Shown here: in pieces, positions 1 through 6,818 of the stretch
Layout of the letters: each line of letters begins with the position of its first letter
Position numbering within the stretch: the stretch's first letter is position 1
NCBI GenBank assembly: GCA_025449725.1
Contig: JANWIU010000070.1
Coordinates: forward strand, 1-10,864
Direction of reading: 5' to 3'
Source of the DNA: Pseudobdellovibrio sp.
GTDB taxonomy: Bacteria; Bdellovibrionota; Bdellovibrionia; Bdellovibrionales; Bdellovibrionaceae
DNA length: 10,864 nucleotides
Made by a program: the position numbers and the translations under genes
Notes under the pieces: generated by a model
Database searches by the model: none
Told to the model about the DNA's origin: nothing
The model's input: only the letters and a program-made list of their open reading frames with translations

Positions 1-756
1 CATATTCTGGAAAACAATGAGACCAGACAAAGTTTGCAAAGCGATGCAGAAACTAAAGCCTTCAAAATGTTAGAAAACTGGAATGAGCTGGACTTCGTAT
101 TTGTTAGCTCTCCGTTTTTTCACCGTGGTGTAATCGGCTTAATCGCTACTAAATTATCTCAGCACTTTAATCGGCCGGCCTTTGTCGGCTCTGAAAATTC
201 TGAAGGTATGATTGTCGGAAGCTCGCGCACGCCGGCAGGTTGTGAACACAGCTTGGTCGCGGCACTTGCATCTTGCGGTAATGTTTTAAACCGCTCTGGC
301 GGGCATGCTGCAGCTGCCGGCTTTGAACTTCATGCCAACAAACAAGTGGATTTTGTCGAAGCCCTAAAAAAATATTTTAAAGCCTCTGCTGCCACAGAAA
401 GCGTTTTTGAAATTGATTTTGATACTGATGCTGACTTGTCTGAAATAAATCCCAGCATGATGAAGTGGTATGACTCCATAGGCCCTTTTGGTGTTGGTTT
501 CAATATTCCACTTTTGAAATTCGAAAATATTTCGCTGGTTTCAAAAAAAGAATTGAAAGGCGGCCACTTCAAGCTGAACCTCAGTGATTCTTCAAAACAT
601 CACCGGGTCGATGCTTTAATGTTTTCGCCTTCGGACAGGCTGAAGAATGCCTTAGACGTTGGCCAGAACTATAAAATTTTGTCAGAGCTACAGTGGAATT
701 ATTTTAACGGCAAAAAAACAATTCAACTCTTAATTAAGGATTTGAAACCTCAATGA
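1..756 (+). CDS. recJ: RecJ single-stranded-DNA-specific 5'-3' exonuclease, C-terminal part (5' end outside window)
   Basis: The frame is open from the first base, so only the last 251 residues are visible. RecJ degrades single-stranded DNA 5' to 3' in RecF-pathway recombination and mismatch repair. The visible part starts late in the linker before the DHHA1 domain. The DHHA1 nucleic-acid-binding signature HRGVIGLIATKL is encoded from about 121, and the glycine-rich GGHAAAAGF from about 298. The C-terminal 130 residues match the RecJ OB-like domain, including a PFGVGFNIP version of the usual PFGxGNPxP and a final W-Y/F-N-G-K-x-x-Q-L segment. The DHH catalytic motifs lie upstream, outside the window. 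The aromatic residue before the DHHA1 histidine is Phe where Trp is common. The stop overlaps the queC start (ATGA), so the two are probably translationally coupled. A TTG at 34 is internal, not a start. Confidence 0.93.
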   Translation, partial: HILENNETRQSLQSDAETKAFKMLENWNELDFVFVSSPFFHRGVIGLIATKLSQHFNRPAFVGSENSEGMIVGSSRTPAGCEHSLVAALASCGNVLNRSGGHAAAAGFELHANKQVDFVEALKKYFKASAATESVFEIDFDTDADLSEINPSMMKWYDSIGPFGVGFNIPLLKFENISLVSKKELKGGHFKLNLSDSSKHHRVDALMFSPSDRLKNALDVGQNYKILSELQWNYFNGKKTIQLLIKDLKPQ

Positions 757-1442
757 ATAGCGGAGCAGTCGTTCTTCTTTCTGGCGGTTTGGATTCTACG
801 GTAAACTTTTACGCTACTTTAAAAGAGGCTAATGTAAAAATGGCGCTGACCTTTGATTACGGCCAAAAGGCCGCAAAAAAAGAAATTGAAGTCGCCGCTG
901 CGCTTGCAAAAGACGCCGGGGTTAATCACACCGTTATTGATTTGCCGTGGTTCAAAAGTTTGGGGAAGTCTGCCCTTAATCACGATTCCGTTAGTGTGCC
1001 TAAAATAAAAAGCTCGTCACTTGATGATGTGAATTTGACAACAAGAACTGCAAAAGCGGTGTGGGTGCCGAACCGTAACGGATTGTTTTTAAATATTGCT
1101 GCATGCTACGCCGAAAGCCTGAATGCCGGCATGGTGGTTCCGGGATTTAACCGTGAAGAAGCTGTAACTTTTCCCGACAACAGCCTGGATTTCATTAGAG
1201 CAACCAGAAAGGCCTTCGGATTTTCAACTGCCAATCAAGTGGATGTTCAGTGTTACACCATTACGATGAGTAAAATTGAAATTGTGGAATTAGGTAAAAA
1301 GTTGAATGTACCGTTTAAAAAGATCTGGCCATGTTATTTTGATAATGAAAAATGGTGCGGGGAGTGTGAATCCTGCCAGCGCGCAAAAAGAGCTTTCAAG
1401 ATGTGTAAAGTTGATGTCGGCTCTCGGTTTGAAAAGTTTTAG
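753..1442 (+). CDS. queC: QueC-family 7-cyano-7-deazaguanine (preQ0) synthase
   Basis: QueC is a cytosolic ATP-dependent enzyme that converts 7-carboxy-7-deazaguanine and ammonia to preQ0, the precursor of queuosine in tRNA. This 229-residue protein has the PP-loop SGGLDST at residues 10-16, TFDYGQ at 33-38, the VPNRN loop at 105-109, and a C-terminal zinc site C194-x7-C202-x2-C205-x2-C208. Length matches the family. The loop after the core strand reads FNREEAVTFPDNS, unlike the ETDxSGYPDCR of E. coli-type QueC, and NRN replaces GRN, so it belongs to a divergent branch. The ATG overlaps the recJ stop by ATGA; an AAGGA lies at 736-740 but 12 bases away, so coupling may matter more than this site. 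DUF366 follows in the same unit. QueC-like enzymes are also recruited to DNA modification and defence, but none of the usual partner genes is visible. Confidence 0.9.
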   Translation: MNSGAVVLLSGGLDSTVNFYATLKEANVKMALTFDYGQKAAKKEIEVAAALAKDAGVNHTVIDLPWFKSLGKSALNHDSVSVPKIKSSSLDDVNLTTRTAKAVWVPNRNGLFLNIAACYAESLNAGMVVPGFNREEAVTFPDNSLDFIRATRKAFGFSTANQVDVQCYTITMSKIEIVELGKKLNVPFKKIWPCYFDNEKWCGECESCQRAKRAFKMCKVDVGSRFEKF

Positions 1443-1444
1443 GG
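1441..1444 (+). promoter_or_regulatory. Ribosome binding site of the DUF366 gene
   Basis: AGGG overlaps the last two bases of the queC stop codon and lies 7 bases before the ATG at 1452. It supports that ATG as the start and suggests ribosomes finishing queC can reinitiate. Confidence 0.6.
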
Positions 1445-1451
1445 CGTAAAA

Positions 1452-2000
1452 ATGAAAACCAAATTTATCGAAAATAAAATTAATTACGACGGTTCACAGT
1501 TAAAGCCACTTTATGCCTATGTAAATCATCAATTGCCGGGTGATTCGATTATTTCTTTTGAAGGCGCATGTAATGTTTCTTTGGATCACATGGTCGACAT
1601 GGAAGATATGGTCGTTAAAGCCGAAATTAAGTCAGACCATATGCTGCATTTTATTATAGAACACTTTCCTGCAAACTTGATTGCGGCTGTTGCCTTACAG
1701 AGATTACTGGTGGCGATCACTCAGAATGTTCTCTTAAGATCAGGTCATAATCTGCAAAGAAGCGGTGATGATCTTTATTGGAACGAAAAAAAGCTCAGTA
1801 TATCTATCGCCTCCTGCTCTGCGGTTTCAAACATGATTCACTTTGGTTTGAATATTGAAAACAAAGGAACTCCTGTACCAACTTGTTGCCTAAAAGACTT
1901 TGGTCTTGATGCAAAGGCATTTGCGATGGTGCTTATGAATGAATTTAGTGCGGAGTACAATTCCATAGTCGAGGCCACTCAAAAGGTGAAGCCCCTCTAG
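1452..2000 (+). CDS. DUF366 family protein, possibly linked to 7-deazaguanine/queuosine metabolism
   Basis: This 182-residue soluble protein has no signal peptide or membrane segment. It matches, as I recall the family, DUF366 (COG2029): the opening KxxYDGSQLKPLYAY at residues 11-23, GDSIISFEGACNVSLDHMVDMED at about 30-52 (a dense acidic stretch), MLHFIIEHF at 64-72, GDDLYW at 105-110, LSISIAS then IHFGLNI at 115-135, and GTPVPT near 139. The length is what I expect for a single-domain member. No biochemical function is established that I know of. It begins 9 bases after queC with its own AGGG site and is probably the last gene of the recJ-queC unit, since a 70-base gap and a new gene follow. 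A role in preQ0/queuosine metabolism is inference from this context only. Two adjacent cysteines (around residues 144-145) could be functional but are unproven. Confidence 0.85.
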   Translation: MKTKFIENKINYDGSQLKPLYAYVNHQLPGDSIISFEGACNVSLDHMVDMEDMVVKAEIKSDHMLHFIIEHFPANLIAAVALQRLLVAITQNVLLRSGHNLQRSGDDLYWNEKKLSISIASCSAVSNMIHFGLNIENKGTPVPTCCLKDFGLDAKAFAMVLMNEFSAEYNSIVEATQKVKPL

Positions 2001-2070
2001 AGTCTAATTATCTAAAATTCTTACGTTTTTCGGTGCAGTTTATGGGGCTTGTAACCGATATGAATTTTGA

Positions 2071-3159
2071 ATGAGTCTTGATGATCTTTTGCGAAAATTG
2101 AAAATTTCTAGAGCTGTTTCGGACTATCTTGTTCCGGCAGCTATAGCTGTATTTTTAGTGTATCAATTTGTTGTGCCTGCAGTTTCAAAAACAAATGATA
2201 GTAAAAGAGATATCGCTTCCGTTGCAAGTGCATCGCCGGCCTCTGTGCCTGAAAAGAAAATTGTAAAAGCCAAAATTGTGCCGCCCGGAAATTATTATAG
2301 TTTTAAATCCAACTACACTTGTATGGATTTGCAAAAGGGCAAGCGTGTCCCTTCATTCGTTGATTATTTTACCGTTAGCGAAAATCAGGTTTGTCAGATG
2401 GGTGACCTTTGCAATACCAAAGGTTCAAACTGCAGACCACGATTGCCTTCGGAAAGTGAAGTAGCAAAAGATGCAGCTTCATTTTTATTTGAAAAAAGAA
2501 AATATGTTCGGCAAAAAGAAGCCATTGCAGATTCATGCGTGGTTCCGGATTGCTCTATGCCGCCTGATAGCTGTCAATTTGATGAATTGCCTTCGCTGGA
2601 TGACTCCGGTTGTCCTGCCGGTTGCGGAACAATTACATGTAAACCCATGCAACAAAACTGTCCGCAGTTAAATTGTGCGGCTTTGCCACAAAACTGTTCG
2701 TACGATGGCCAGGCACCTCAGGATAAAAATGGTTGCTTCACCGGTTGCGGAAAAATTACGTGTGACAGTATTGCGCAAATGGATTTTAAGTGTGCTGCAC
2801 TTACTTGCCCTAAGCCTCCTGAGAATTGCCGATATGATAATTCCGGTAAGTTAGATGCAATGGGGTGTAAAACGACCTGTGGACAAATCATTTGTGACCG
2901 TATTGATCCTAAGAATGAATGCCCTAAGCCTCCAACTTGTGCCCGGCCGCCAGACGGCTGCTTTTATGTGGGAGAGCCTGCGGTAAACGATAACGGATGC
3001 CGTGTAGGTTGTGGTGGTATTTCCTGTAAGAAAACTATTCCGGCGAAGTGTACGGCTCCACGTTGCGATCCACTTCCTGATAACTGTCGTTACGATGGTA
3101 ATGCGCCTTTAGATTTTAATGGCTGCATGAGTAATTGCGGCAATGTCGTCTGCAAATAA
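2071..3159 (+). CDS. Membrane-anchored cysteine-rich protein with five tandem six-Cys modules
   Basis: I do not recognise this 362-residue protein as a named family. A short basic N-terminus is followed by one hydrophobic segment at about 19-38 (N-in by the positive-inside rule). An Ala/Ser/Pro/Lys linker runs to about 72, and a head region carries C84, C108, C114 and C121. From residue 156 to the end run five modules with spacing C-x4-C-x6-C-x12-C-x3-C-x4-C (x5 for the first gap in module 4), about 43 residues apart, each containing P-x-x-C-x-Y/F and D-x-x-G-C-x-x-x-C-G-x-I/V. All 34 cysteines therefore lie outside the membrane, consistent with disulfide-bonded periplasmic or surface modules. 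The pattern loosely recalls antistasin-like or VWC-like small disulfide domains, but that is only resemblance. The ATG at 2071 lacks a clear Shine-Dalgarno site. It stands alone after a 70-base gap and is convergent with the DUF486 gene. Confidence 0.88.
   Translation: MSLDDLLRKLKISRAVSDYLVPAAIAVFLVYQFVVPAVSKTNDSKRDIASVASASPASVPEKKIVKAKIVPPGNYYSFKSNYTCMDLQKGKRVPSFVDYFTVSENQVCQMGDLCNTKGSNCRPRLPSESEVAKDAASFLFEKRKYVRQKEAIADSCVVPDCSMPPDSCQFDELPSLDDSGCPAGCGTITCKPMQQNCPQLNCAALPQNCSYDGQAPQDKNGCFTGCGKITCDSIAQMDFKCAALTCPKPPENCRYDNSGKLDAMGCKTTCGQIICDRIDPKNECPKPPTCARPPDGCFYVGEPAVNDNGCRVGCGGISCKKTIPAKCTAPRCDPLPDNCRYDGNAPLDFNGCMSNCGNVVCK
2536..3153 (+). repeat. Five tandem cysteine-module coding repeats
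   Basis: From first to last cysteine the units are 2536-2640, 2659-2763, 2791-2895, 2920-3027 and 3049-3153. All five keep six cysteines at nearly identical spacing. Linkers of 6 to 9 residues separate them. Similarity is clear at protein level (P-x-x-C-x-Y, D-x-x-G-C, C-G-x-I) while the DNA is well diverged, so this is an old internal duplication rather than a recent tandem expansion. Confidence 0.9.
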
Positions 3160-3183
3160 TTTAATTAACTGATTCAGCGAACC

Positions 3184-3528
3184 TTATGCGCTTCGAAAAA
3201 CAAAGTAAACGGCGCCCATTAAACAAATTCCGGCCCAGAGAAAATCCAGCTTTAACGGCACCTTCATGTACCAAAAACTGAAACCCACAAAAACCAGAAG
3301 TGTAATGACCTCTTGAATAATTTTAAGCTGCGGCAATGAAAAGTATTCAGCACCCATTCGGTTTGCAGGAACTTGCAGGCAATACTCTAAAAAAGCGATG
3401 GCCCAGCTGATTCCAATTGCCACCCATAATGGGGACTCCCGCAAATTTTTTAAATGGCCGTACCATGCGAATGTCATGAATACGTTTGCAAATGTCAAAA
3501 GCAGTATCGGCGTATAAAGACGAAGCAT
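3184..3528 (-). CDS. DUF486 family small membrane protein
   Basis: This 114-residue protein is almost entirely hydrophobic, with about four membrane segments, and matches DUF486 (often annotated as a DMT-superfamily-like protein). Characteristic stretches are FMTFAWYGHL at residues 17-26, WAIAFLEYCLQVPANRMG at 42-59, LKIIQEVITLLVF at 68-80 and a final membrane segment at about 96-111. No transport substrate is established for the family. Its ATG lies 2 bases after the stop of the Na/Pi-family gene, so it is the last gene of a three-gene minus-strand operon of membrane proteins. Its 3' end faces the Cys-repeat gene across 24 bases with no obvious strong hairpin. The family call is firm; the role is unknown. 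Confidence 0.88.
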   Translation of the reverse strand: MLRLYTPILLLTFANVFMTFAWYGHLKNLRESPLWVAIGISWAIAFLEYCLQVPANRMGAEYFSLPQLKIIQEVITLLVFVGFSFWYMKVPLKLDFLWAGICLMGAVYFVFRSA

Positions 3529-3530
3529 GA

Positions 3531-5183
3531 TTAACTTTCTTCAGACGTCGAGCCGCGGTCGGCTGTGGGCTCGGGCGGTTTTAATTTTGTGGTTGCATAA
3601 GCATGATTGCAAAGAAGGCTCGCGATACGGCGGTATTCACTTAGCAGATCCAAATGGATCGAACTTGTGTTGATGGTTTCGCGAAGGCCTTGGTTTAAAC
3701 GAGAAATGTGATTCTCACGGTAAGTTATTTCTAACCGGGCAAGGTCGCGCTTTAACTGAATGGCAATTTCACACATGTGAGGGGAGTCATAGGCATTGAT
3801 TCCCATTGAAGCTACTTTAACCACCTGGGCATGCATCATTTGAATCTCAATTAAACCCTGCTGAGAAAACTCAAGCTTTAAGGCATGCTTTTTAATGGCG
3901 AGAGTTCTGATGTTGATATCAATTGAATCGGCGGCGCGTTCTAAGTCGCTTACGAACATGATCATGTTCATGATATTCTGATGAACCACAGTATTACTTT
4001 TGTTAGCGTGATCCAGTAAGAACATTTTAATTTCACGATATAAAAAATCCACCTGGTTATCGCGCTCTTTAATAGATTGAACTAAGAGAGGGTCTTCAGT
4101 TTCAAACAGGTGAACAGAGTCTTTGATCATGTTCAGTACAATATCCGCCATGCGCATGATTTCCCGCTGGGCATAAGAAATCGCAAGAGACGAATTCTGA
4201 TAAGTGTTCAAAGTTAAAAACTCAGCGCCGAATTCGTCAGATGCGCTTTTAGGAAACATATTTTCGATCAGCTCTGCGCCCTTTTTAATAAAGGGAAAAA
4301 ATACCATGGCTGAGGCGATGTTAAAAAAGAAGTGACCGTTTGCAATAACACGGGAAGGTGTGGCGCTGAAGCTTTCTACGGCCTCAACAAGGTAACTTGT
4401 CAGCGGATAAAAAATCAGAACGCTGGCCGTCTTATAAAAGAAGTGTGCCCAGGCCACTTGTTTACCGATGTAGTTACTGCCCACTGATGCAAACAGTGCC
4501 GTTGATGTTGTACCGATATTGGCGCCAAACACCCAGATCATTGCATCGTGATTTGAAATAACGCCGGCCCCGGCCAAGCTCATCGCAAGACCGATTGTGA
4601 CGGCACTGCTTTGAACAAATGCGCAGAACACTGTGGCAAATGCAAAAAAGTAAAAGGAGTTGTCGCGAATGGATTGAAAAAATTCTGCCAGCAGATCCAG
4701 CTTCGCAAAGTAGTGAGAGCTTTCTGAAATCATACGAAGGCCTACAAATAACAATGCAAAGCCCATAAGAACGGTCGCGATATGGCGAATAGCCTGTTTT
4801 TTTGTAAGGAAGTAAACCATGAAGCCGACGATAAAAACAGGTAAAGCGAAAACTGAAAGTTCGAATGAGATCAATTGTACTGTCAATGTCGAGCCAATGG
4901 CGGTGCCGATGATAATACCCATGACTTGCGGAAGCTTGATGACCTTCGCCGTGCCTAAACCAACCAGCATCGAGGTTACAGCGCCGGAGCTTTGTAAAAT
5001 GGTCGTAAGGCCTACGCCTACTGAAATAGATAAAAATTGCGAAGAGCTGACCTTGTTAAGAAGAGTCGTGATCTTAGAAGCCAGTAATTTTTCAAGACTT
5101 TGAGAAGCCAGTGCACTTCCGTACAAAAAGATGGCCACGCCGGCCAGTAAAATAACAAAAAAGGAATTGTTAAAATTAACCAT
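3531..5183 (-). CDS. Na/Pi-cotransporter family protein with C-terminal PhoU-like domain
   Basis: This 550-residue inner-membrane protein belongs to the NptA/YjbB-type Na/Pi cotransporter family, which moves inorganic phosphate coupled to sodium. The membrane half (residues 1 to about 300) contains the two inverted repeats, each with the QSS signature (Q64-S66 and Q191-S193) and a paired glycine loop: GTAIGST at 93-99 and GANIGTT at 220-226. Residues about 330-530 are helical and charged and resemble PhoU, with DLERAADS at 413-420 and DLLSEYRRIAS at 512-522. The length is normal for the fused form. The last 20 residues are hydrophilic. The ATG overlaps the upstream DUF1275 stop by 8 bases (ATGGTTAA on the minus strand), so coupled translation is likely. 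The direction of transport (uptake or export) cannot be read from sequence. No PHO-box-like regulator site is visible. Confidence 0.92.
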   Translation of the reverse strand: MVNFNNSFFVILLAGVAIFLYGSALASQSLEKLLASKITTLLNKVSSSQFLSISVGVGLTTILQSSGAVTSMLVGLGTAKVIKLPQVMGIIIGTAIGSTLTVQLISFELSVFALPVFIVGFMVYFLTKKQAIRHIATVLMGFALLFVGLRMISESSHYFAKLDLLAEFFQSIRDNSFYFFAFATVFCAFVQSSAVTIGLAMSLAGAGVISNHDAMIWVFGANIGTTSTALFASVGSNYIGKQVAWAHFFYKTASVLIFYPLTSYLVEAVESFSATPSRVIANGHFFFNIASAMVFFPFIKKGAELIENMFPKSASDEFGAEFLTLNTYQNSSLAISYAQREIMRMADIVLNMIKDSVHLFETEDPLLVQSIKERDNQVDFLYREIKMFLLDHANKSNTVVHQNIMNMIMFVSDLERAADSIDINIRTLAIKKHALKLEFSQQGLIEIQMMHAQVVKVASMGINAYDSPHMCEIAIQLKRDLARLEITYRENHISRLNQGLRETINTSSIHLDLLSEYRRIASLLCNHAYATTKLKPPEPTADRGSTSEES

Positions 5184-5934
5184 GAGCTGAGTACTCCCTT
5201 TTAGCCAAAAAATATAGAACGGCAGAAATCAAAGCCGGAAAAATAAAACCTATGTATCCTAAGCGAATAAAAATAAATGAAGAAAAGGCTGTGCCGACAA
5301 TAAAAGTTAAAATTACGGTTATACGAATTTTATTTTGGCTGATTTCTTGTTCCAGCTTGGTCGGGTCTTTGAGGCTTAACAAGCGGACGAAGCTGATGCC
5401 CAGATCTGTTGTATAACCGGTTAAATGAGTTGTACGGACATAGTTTTTTGATGCCGTTGTTGAACAGGCATTTTGAATTCCGGAAGAAATGCAAAGCAAA
5501 GCAATCAGTATATAGGCCGGCCAGTTTTGCGGTTCGTTGCCGAAGGGGCCAAATGCATCCATGGTGCCGAAGCCGGTAGCTGTTAACAAAAATAAAGAAA
5601 TAAGAAAGAACAGAACGTGAAATTTGGGTTTTTCATTTGCCTGCACCGGACGGTCCACATAGTAGGCTCCGATCATAGCACCGCAAAGAAAGAAAAGTGG
5701 AATGCTTAGCATGGCAATAGCATCCATCCAATTAGCAGAAGCAAGATCAAACCCGAATTGTGTTGCAAAGCCGGTTGTATGCGTAACAAATCTCTTGCAG
5801 GCTACAAAGCCGCCGCCGTTGATCCAGCCTGCTTGAAAGGCTAAAACAGCCCACAGCTTTAGACCCACGAGGCCAGACTGGTATGGTGCGCTTAAGTTAG
5901 GGATTTCATTTATAGATTTACTGGTTGCAAGCAC
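5176..5934 (-). CDS. DUF1275 (YoaK-like) family membrane protein
   Basis: This 252-residue protein has about six hydrophobic segments and the two hallmarks of DUF1275/YoaK: an N-terminal AGWINGGGFVACKRFVTHTTG at residues 35-55 and a central GIQNACSTTASK then YVRTTHLTGYTTDLG at 152-179. Its function is unestablished; the family is polytopic and presumed inner membrane. The start chosen is GTG at 5934. An in-frame stop lies only three codons upstream, and no ATG occurs before the conserved core, so GTG (or a GTG at codon 23, which would leave too short a leader) is the only standard choice. No Shine-Dalgarno site is visible. It is the first gene of the operon continuing into the Na/Pi-family and DUF486 genes. 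It is divergent from the Nudix gene, with only 25 bases between starts. Confidence 0.85.
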   Translation of the reverse strand: MLATSKSINEIPNLSAPYQSGLVGLKLWAVLAFQAGWINGGGFVACKRFVTHTTGFATQFGFDLASANWMDAIAMLSIPLFFLCGAMIGAYYVDRPVQANEKPKFHVLFFLISLFLLTATGFGTMDAFGPFGNEPQNWPAYILIALLCISSGIQNACSTTASKNYVRTTHLTGYTTDLGISFVRLLSLKDPTKLEQEISQNKIRITVILTFIVGTAFSSFIFIRLGYIGFIFPALISAVLYFLAKREYSAHG

Positions 5935-5959
5935 AACAATAATTTATCAAAGTAATTCC

Positions 5960-6382
5960 ATGTCAGCTAGTCAGAATATGGCAAATAGTGAAATTCTTGA
6001 GGTTGTAGCACTTGCGCTACGCCATTCCCCAAGCAGAGAAATCATGCTGGCTCGCCGCGGACCCAACGAATCAGGCGCAGGAGAGTGGGAGTTCCCCGGC
6101 GGTAAAGTCGAGCCCGGAGAAACTCAAAGAGAGGCGCTGGTTAGAGAAATTCAGGAAGAGCTGGGCTACAGCCTGGACGGTGAAAAGCTGACTTTGTTGG
6201 GTGAACATGTTCACGATTATCCACAAAGAAGAATACAGATTTTTTTGTGGCAGTTGGACATCGAGACAAAGCCGTCTTTTACACTGATAGATCATGACTT
6301 TGTTGATTGGTTTAAGTTAAGCGACATTAAAGAACTTAATTTAACTGCCGGCGATAAGTATTTTATATCACTGCTGATTTAG
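5960..6382 (+). CDS. Nudix hydrolase, MutT-like
   Basis: This is a 140-residue cytosolic Nudix pyrophosphohydrolase. The complete Nudix box is present: G48-x5-E54-x7-R62-E63-I64-x-E66-E67-x-G69-Y70, giving the metal-binding glutamates. The preceding residues, AxRxGPNESGAGEWEFPGGKV, resemble MutT-type enzymes that cleanse oxidised nucleotides such as 8-oxo-dGTP, so (d)NTP pyrophosphatase activity is likely. Substrate choice in Nudix enzymes is poorly predictable, so this is inference. Length fits single-domain MutT. The ATG at 5960 is taken as the start; M7 (5978) is an alternative, and the ribosome site is weak in both cases. It is divergent from the DUF1275 gene by 25 bases and ends 9 bases before the convergent stop of the DCC gene, so it is probably monocistronic. 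Confidence 0.9.
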   Translation: MSASQNMANSEILEVVALALRHSPSREIMLARRGPNESGAGEWEFPGGKVEPGETQREALVREIQEELGYSLDGEKLTLLGEHVHDYPQRRIQIFLWQLDIETKPSFTLIDHDFVDWFKLSDIKELNLTAGDKYFISLLI

Positions 6383-6391
6383 GTGGCGGGA

Positions 6392-6781
6392 TCAACTCAA
6401 AAAATAGGATTTTTCGGTTTCGCTAGGAAGGCGGCATTCAGCCTTTTTTCCAAAAATACGATAGCGGTTGGCCGCAACTTTTCGGTAAATGAAGTCACGG
6501 AAAGCCTTCGGAAACAGGCCAATAACAGAAGCTAAAATCAGGTAGCCCCCACCAAGCACTTTTAGGATTTCTATTACGGCATCAGAGAAGTAAAAGCTTT
6601 TGCCGGCCTCAAAATAGACGATGGAATCCTTTTCAAAGTCTTGCTTTTTTAGATGTTTTTGAGCTGTCTCGGACTGCAAAGAGGCAAATAGAAACTTGTG
6701 ATTTTTATCAATTTTAAACACCTTGGAAACAGCGGAATCGCATAGGTTGCAGACGCCGTCAAAAAAGATGATTCTTTGCAT
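6392..6781 (-). CDS. DCC-family (DUF393) putative thiol-disulfide oxidoreductase
   Basis: This 129-residue protein matches the DCC family: the N-terminal FFDGVCNLC at residues 6-14, with the CxxC pair C11 and C14, and the C-terminal YRKVAANRYRIFG then ECRLPS. The family is named for the DxxCxxC motif and is annotated as thiol-disulfide oxidoreductase by analogy with thioredoxin-like CxxC proteins; activity is inferred. It is soluble except for one moderately hydrophobic helix (about 75-92). The reading frame stays open for 31 codons upstream to 6874, but the ATG at 6781 sits directly before the family's conserved start, and the longer version would run into the divergent LON gene, so 6781 is chosen. 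No strong Shine-Dalgarno site precedes it. It is convergent with the Nudix gene (9-base gap) and divergent from the LON-domain gene (37 bases). Confidence 0.88.
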   Translation of the reverse strand: MQRIIFFDGVCNLCDSAVSKVFKIDKNHKFLFASLQSETAQKHLKKQDFEKDSIVYFEAGKSFYFSDAVIEILKVLGGGYLILASVIGLFPKAFRDFIYRKVAANRYRIFGKKAECRLPSETEKSYFLS

Positions 6782-6807
6782 ACTTGATCGTACAATTGAT
6801 AGATTAC

Positions 6808-6811
6808 GGAG
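6808..6811 (+). promoter_or_regulatory. Ribosome binding site that fixes the GTG start of the LON-domain gene
   Basis: GGAG is followed by 7 bases and then GTG at 6819. This is the best-spaced Shine-Dalgarno site near this gene and selects GTG over upstream in-frame ATGs at 6723 and 6768, which would lie inside the divergent DCC gene. Confidence 0.7.
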
Positions 6812-6818
6812 TAAAGGC

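Noticed and set aside
753..1442. QueC homologue acting in a defence system (QatC-like or CBASS-associated)
   Set aside because: Such proteins sit with dedicated partners (Qat ATPase and nuclease genes, or a cyclase and effector). Here the neighbours are recJ and DUF366, and the length is that of ordinary QueC.
1989..2050. Inverted repeat AAGCCCC (1989-1995) and GGGGCTT (2044-2050) around the DUF366 stop and following gap, considered as a terminator or leader structure
   Set aside because: The stem is 7 bases with a 48-base loop, cannot be extended in either direction and has no T-run after it; chance is the simplest explanation.
2276..2671. Two additional plus-strand open frames (2276-2464 and 2471-2671) inside the Cys-repeat gene
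   Set aside because: They lie in other frames of a strongly patterned coding gene, resemble nothing and have no ribosome site; they are shadows.
4819..5103. Plus-strand open frame antisense to the Na/Pi-family gene
   Set aside because: The opposite strand encodes a well-matched transporter with conserved QSS repeats, and the frame has no start signal.
6400..6414. AAAAAT-AGG-ATTTTT palindrome near the Nudix/DCC convergent stops, considered as a terminator
   Set aside because: The stem is pure A/T with a 3-base loop inside the end of the DCC coding region, too weak to call.
6723..6818. N-terminal extension of the LON-domain gene to 6723
   Set aside because: It overlaps the DCC coding start and precedes the LON domain, whereas GGAG with GTG at 6819 gives a proper start.
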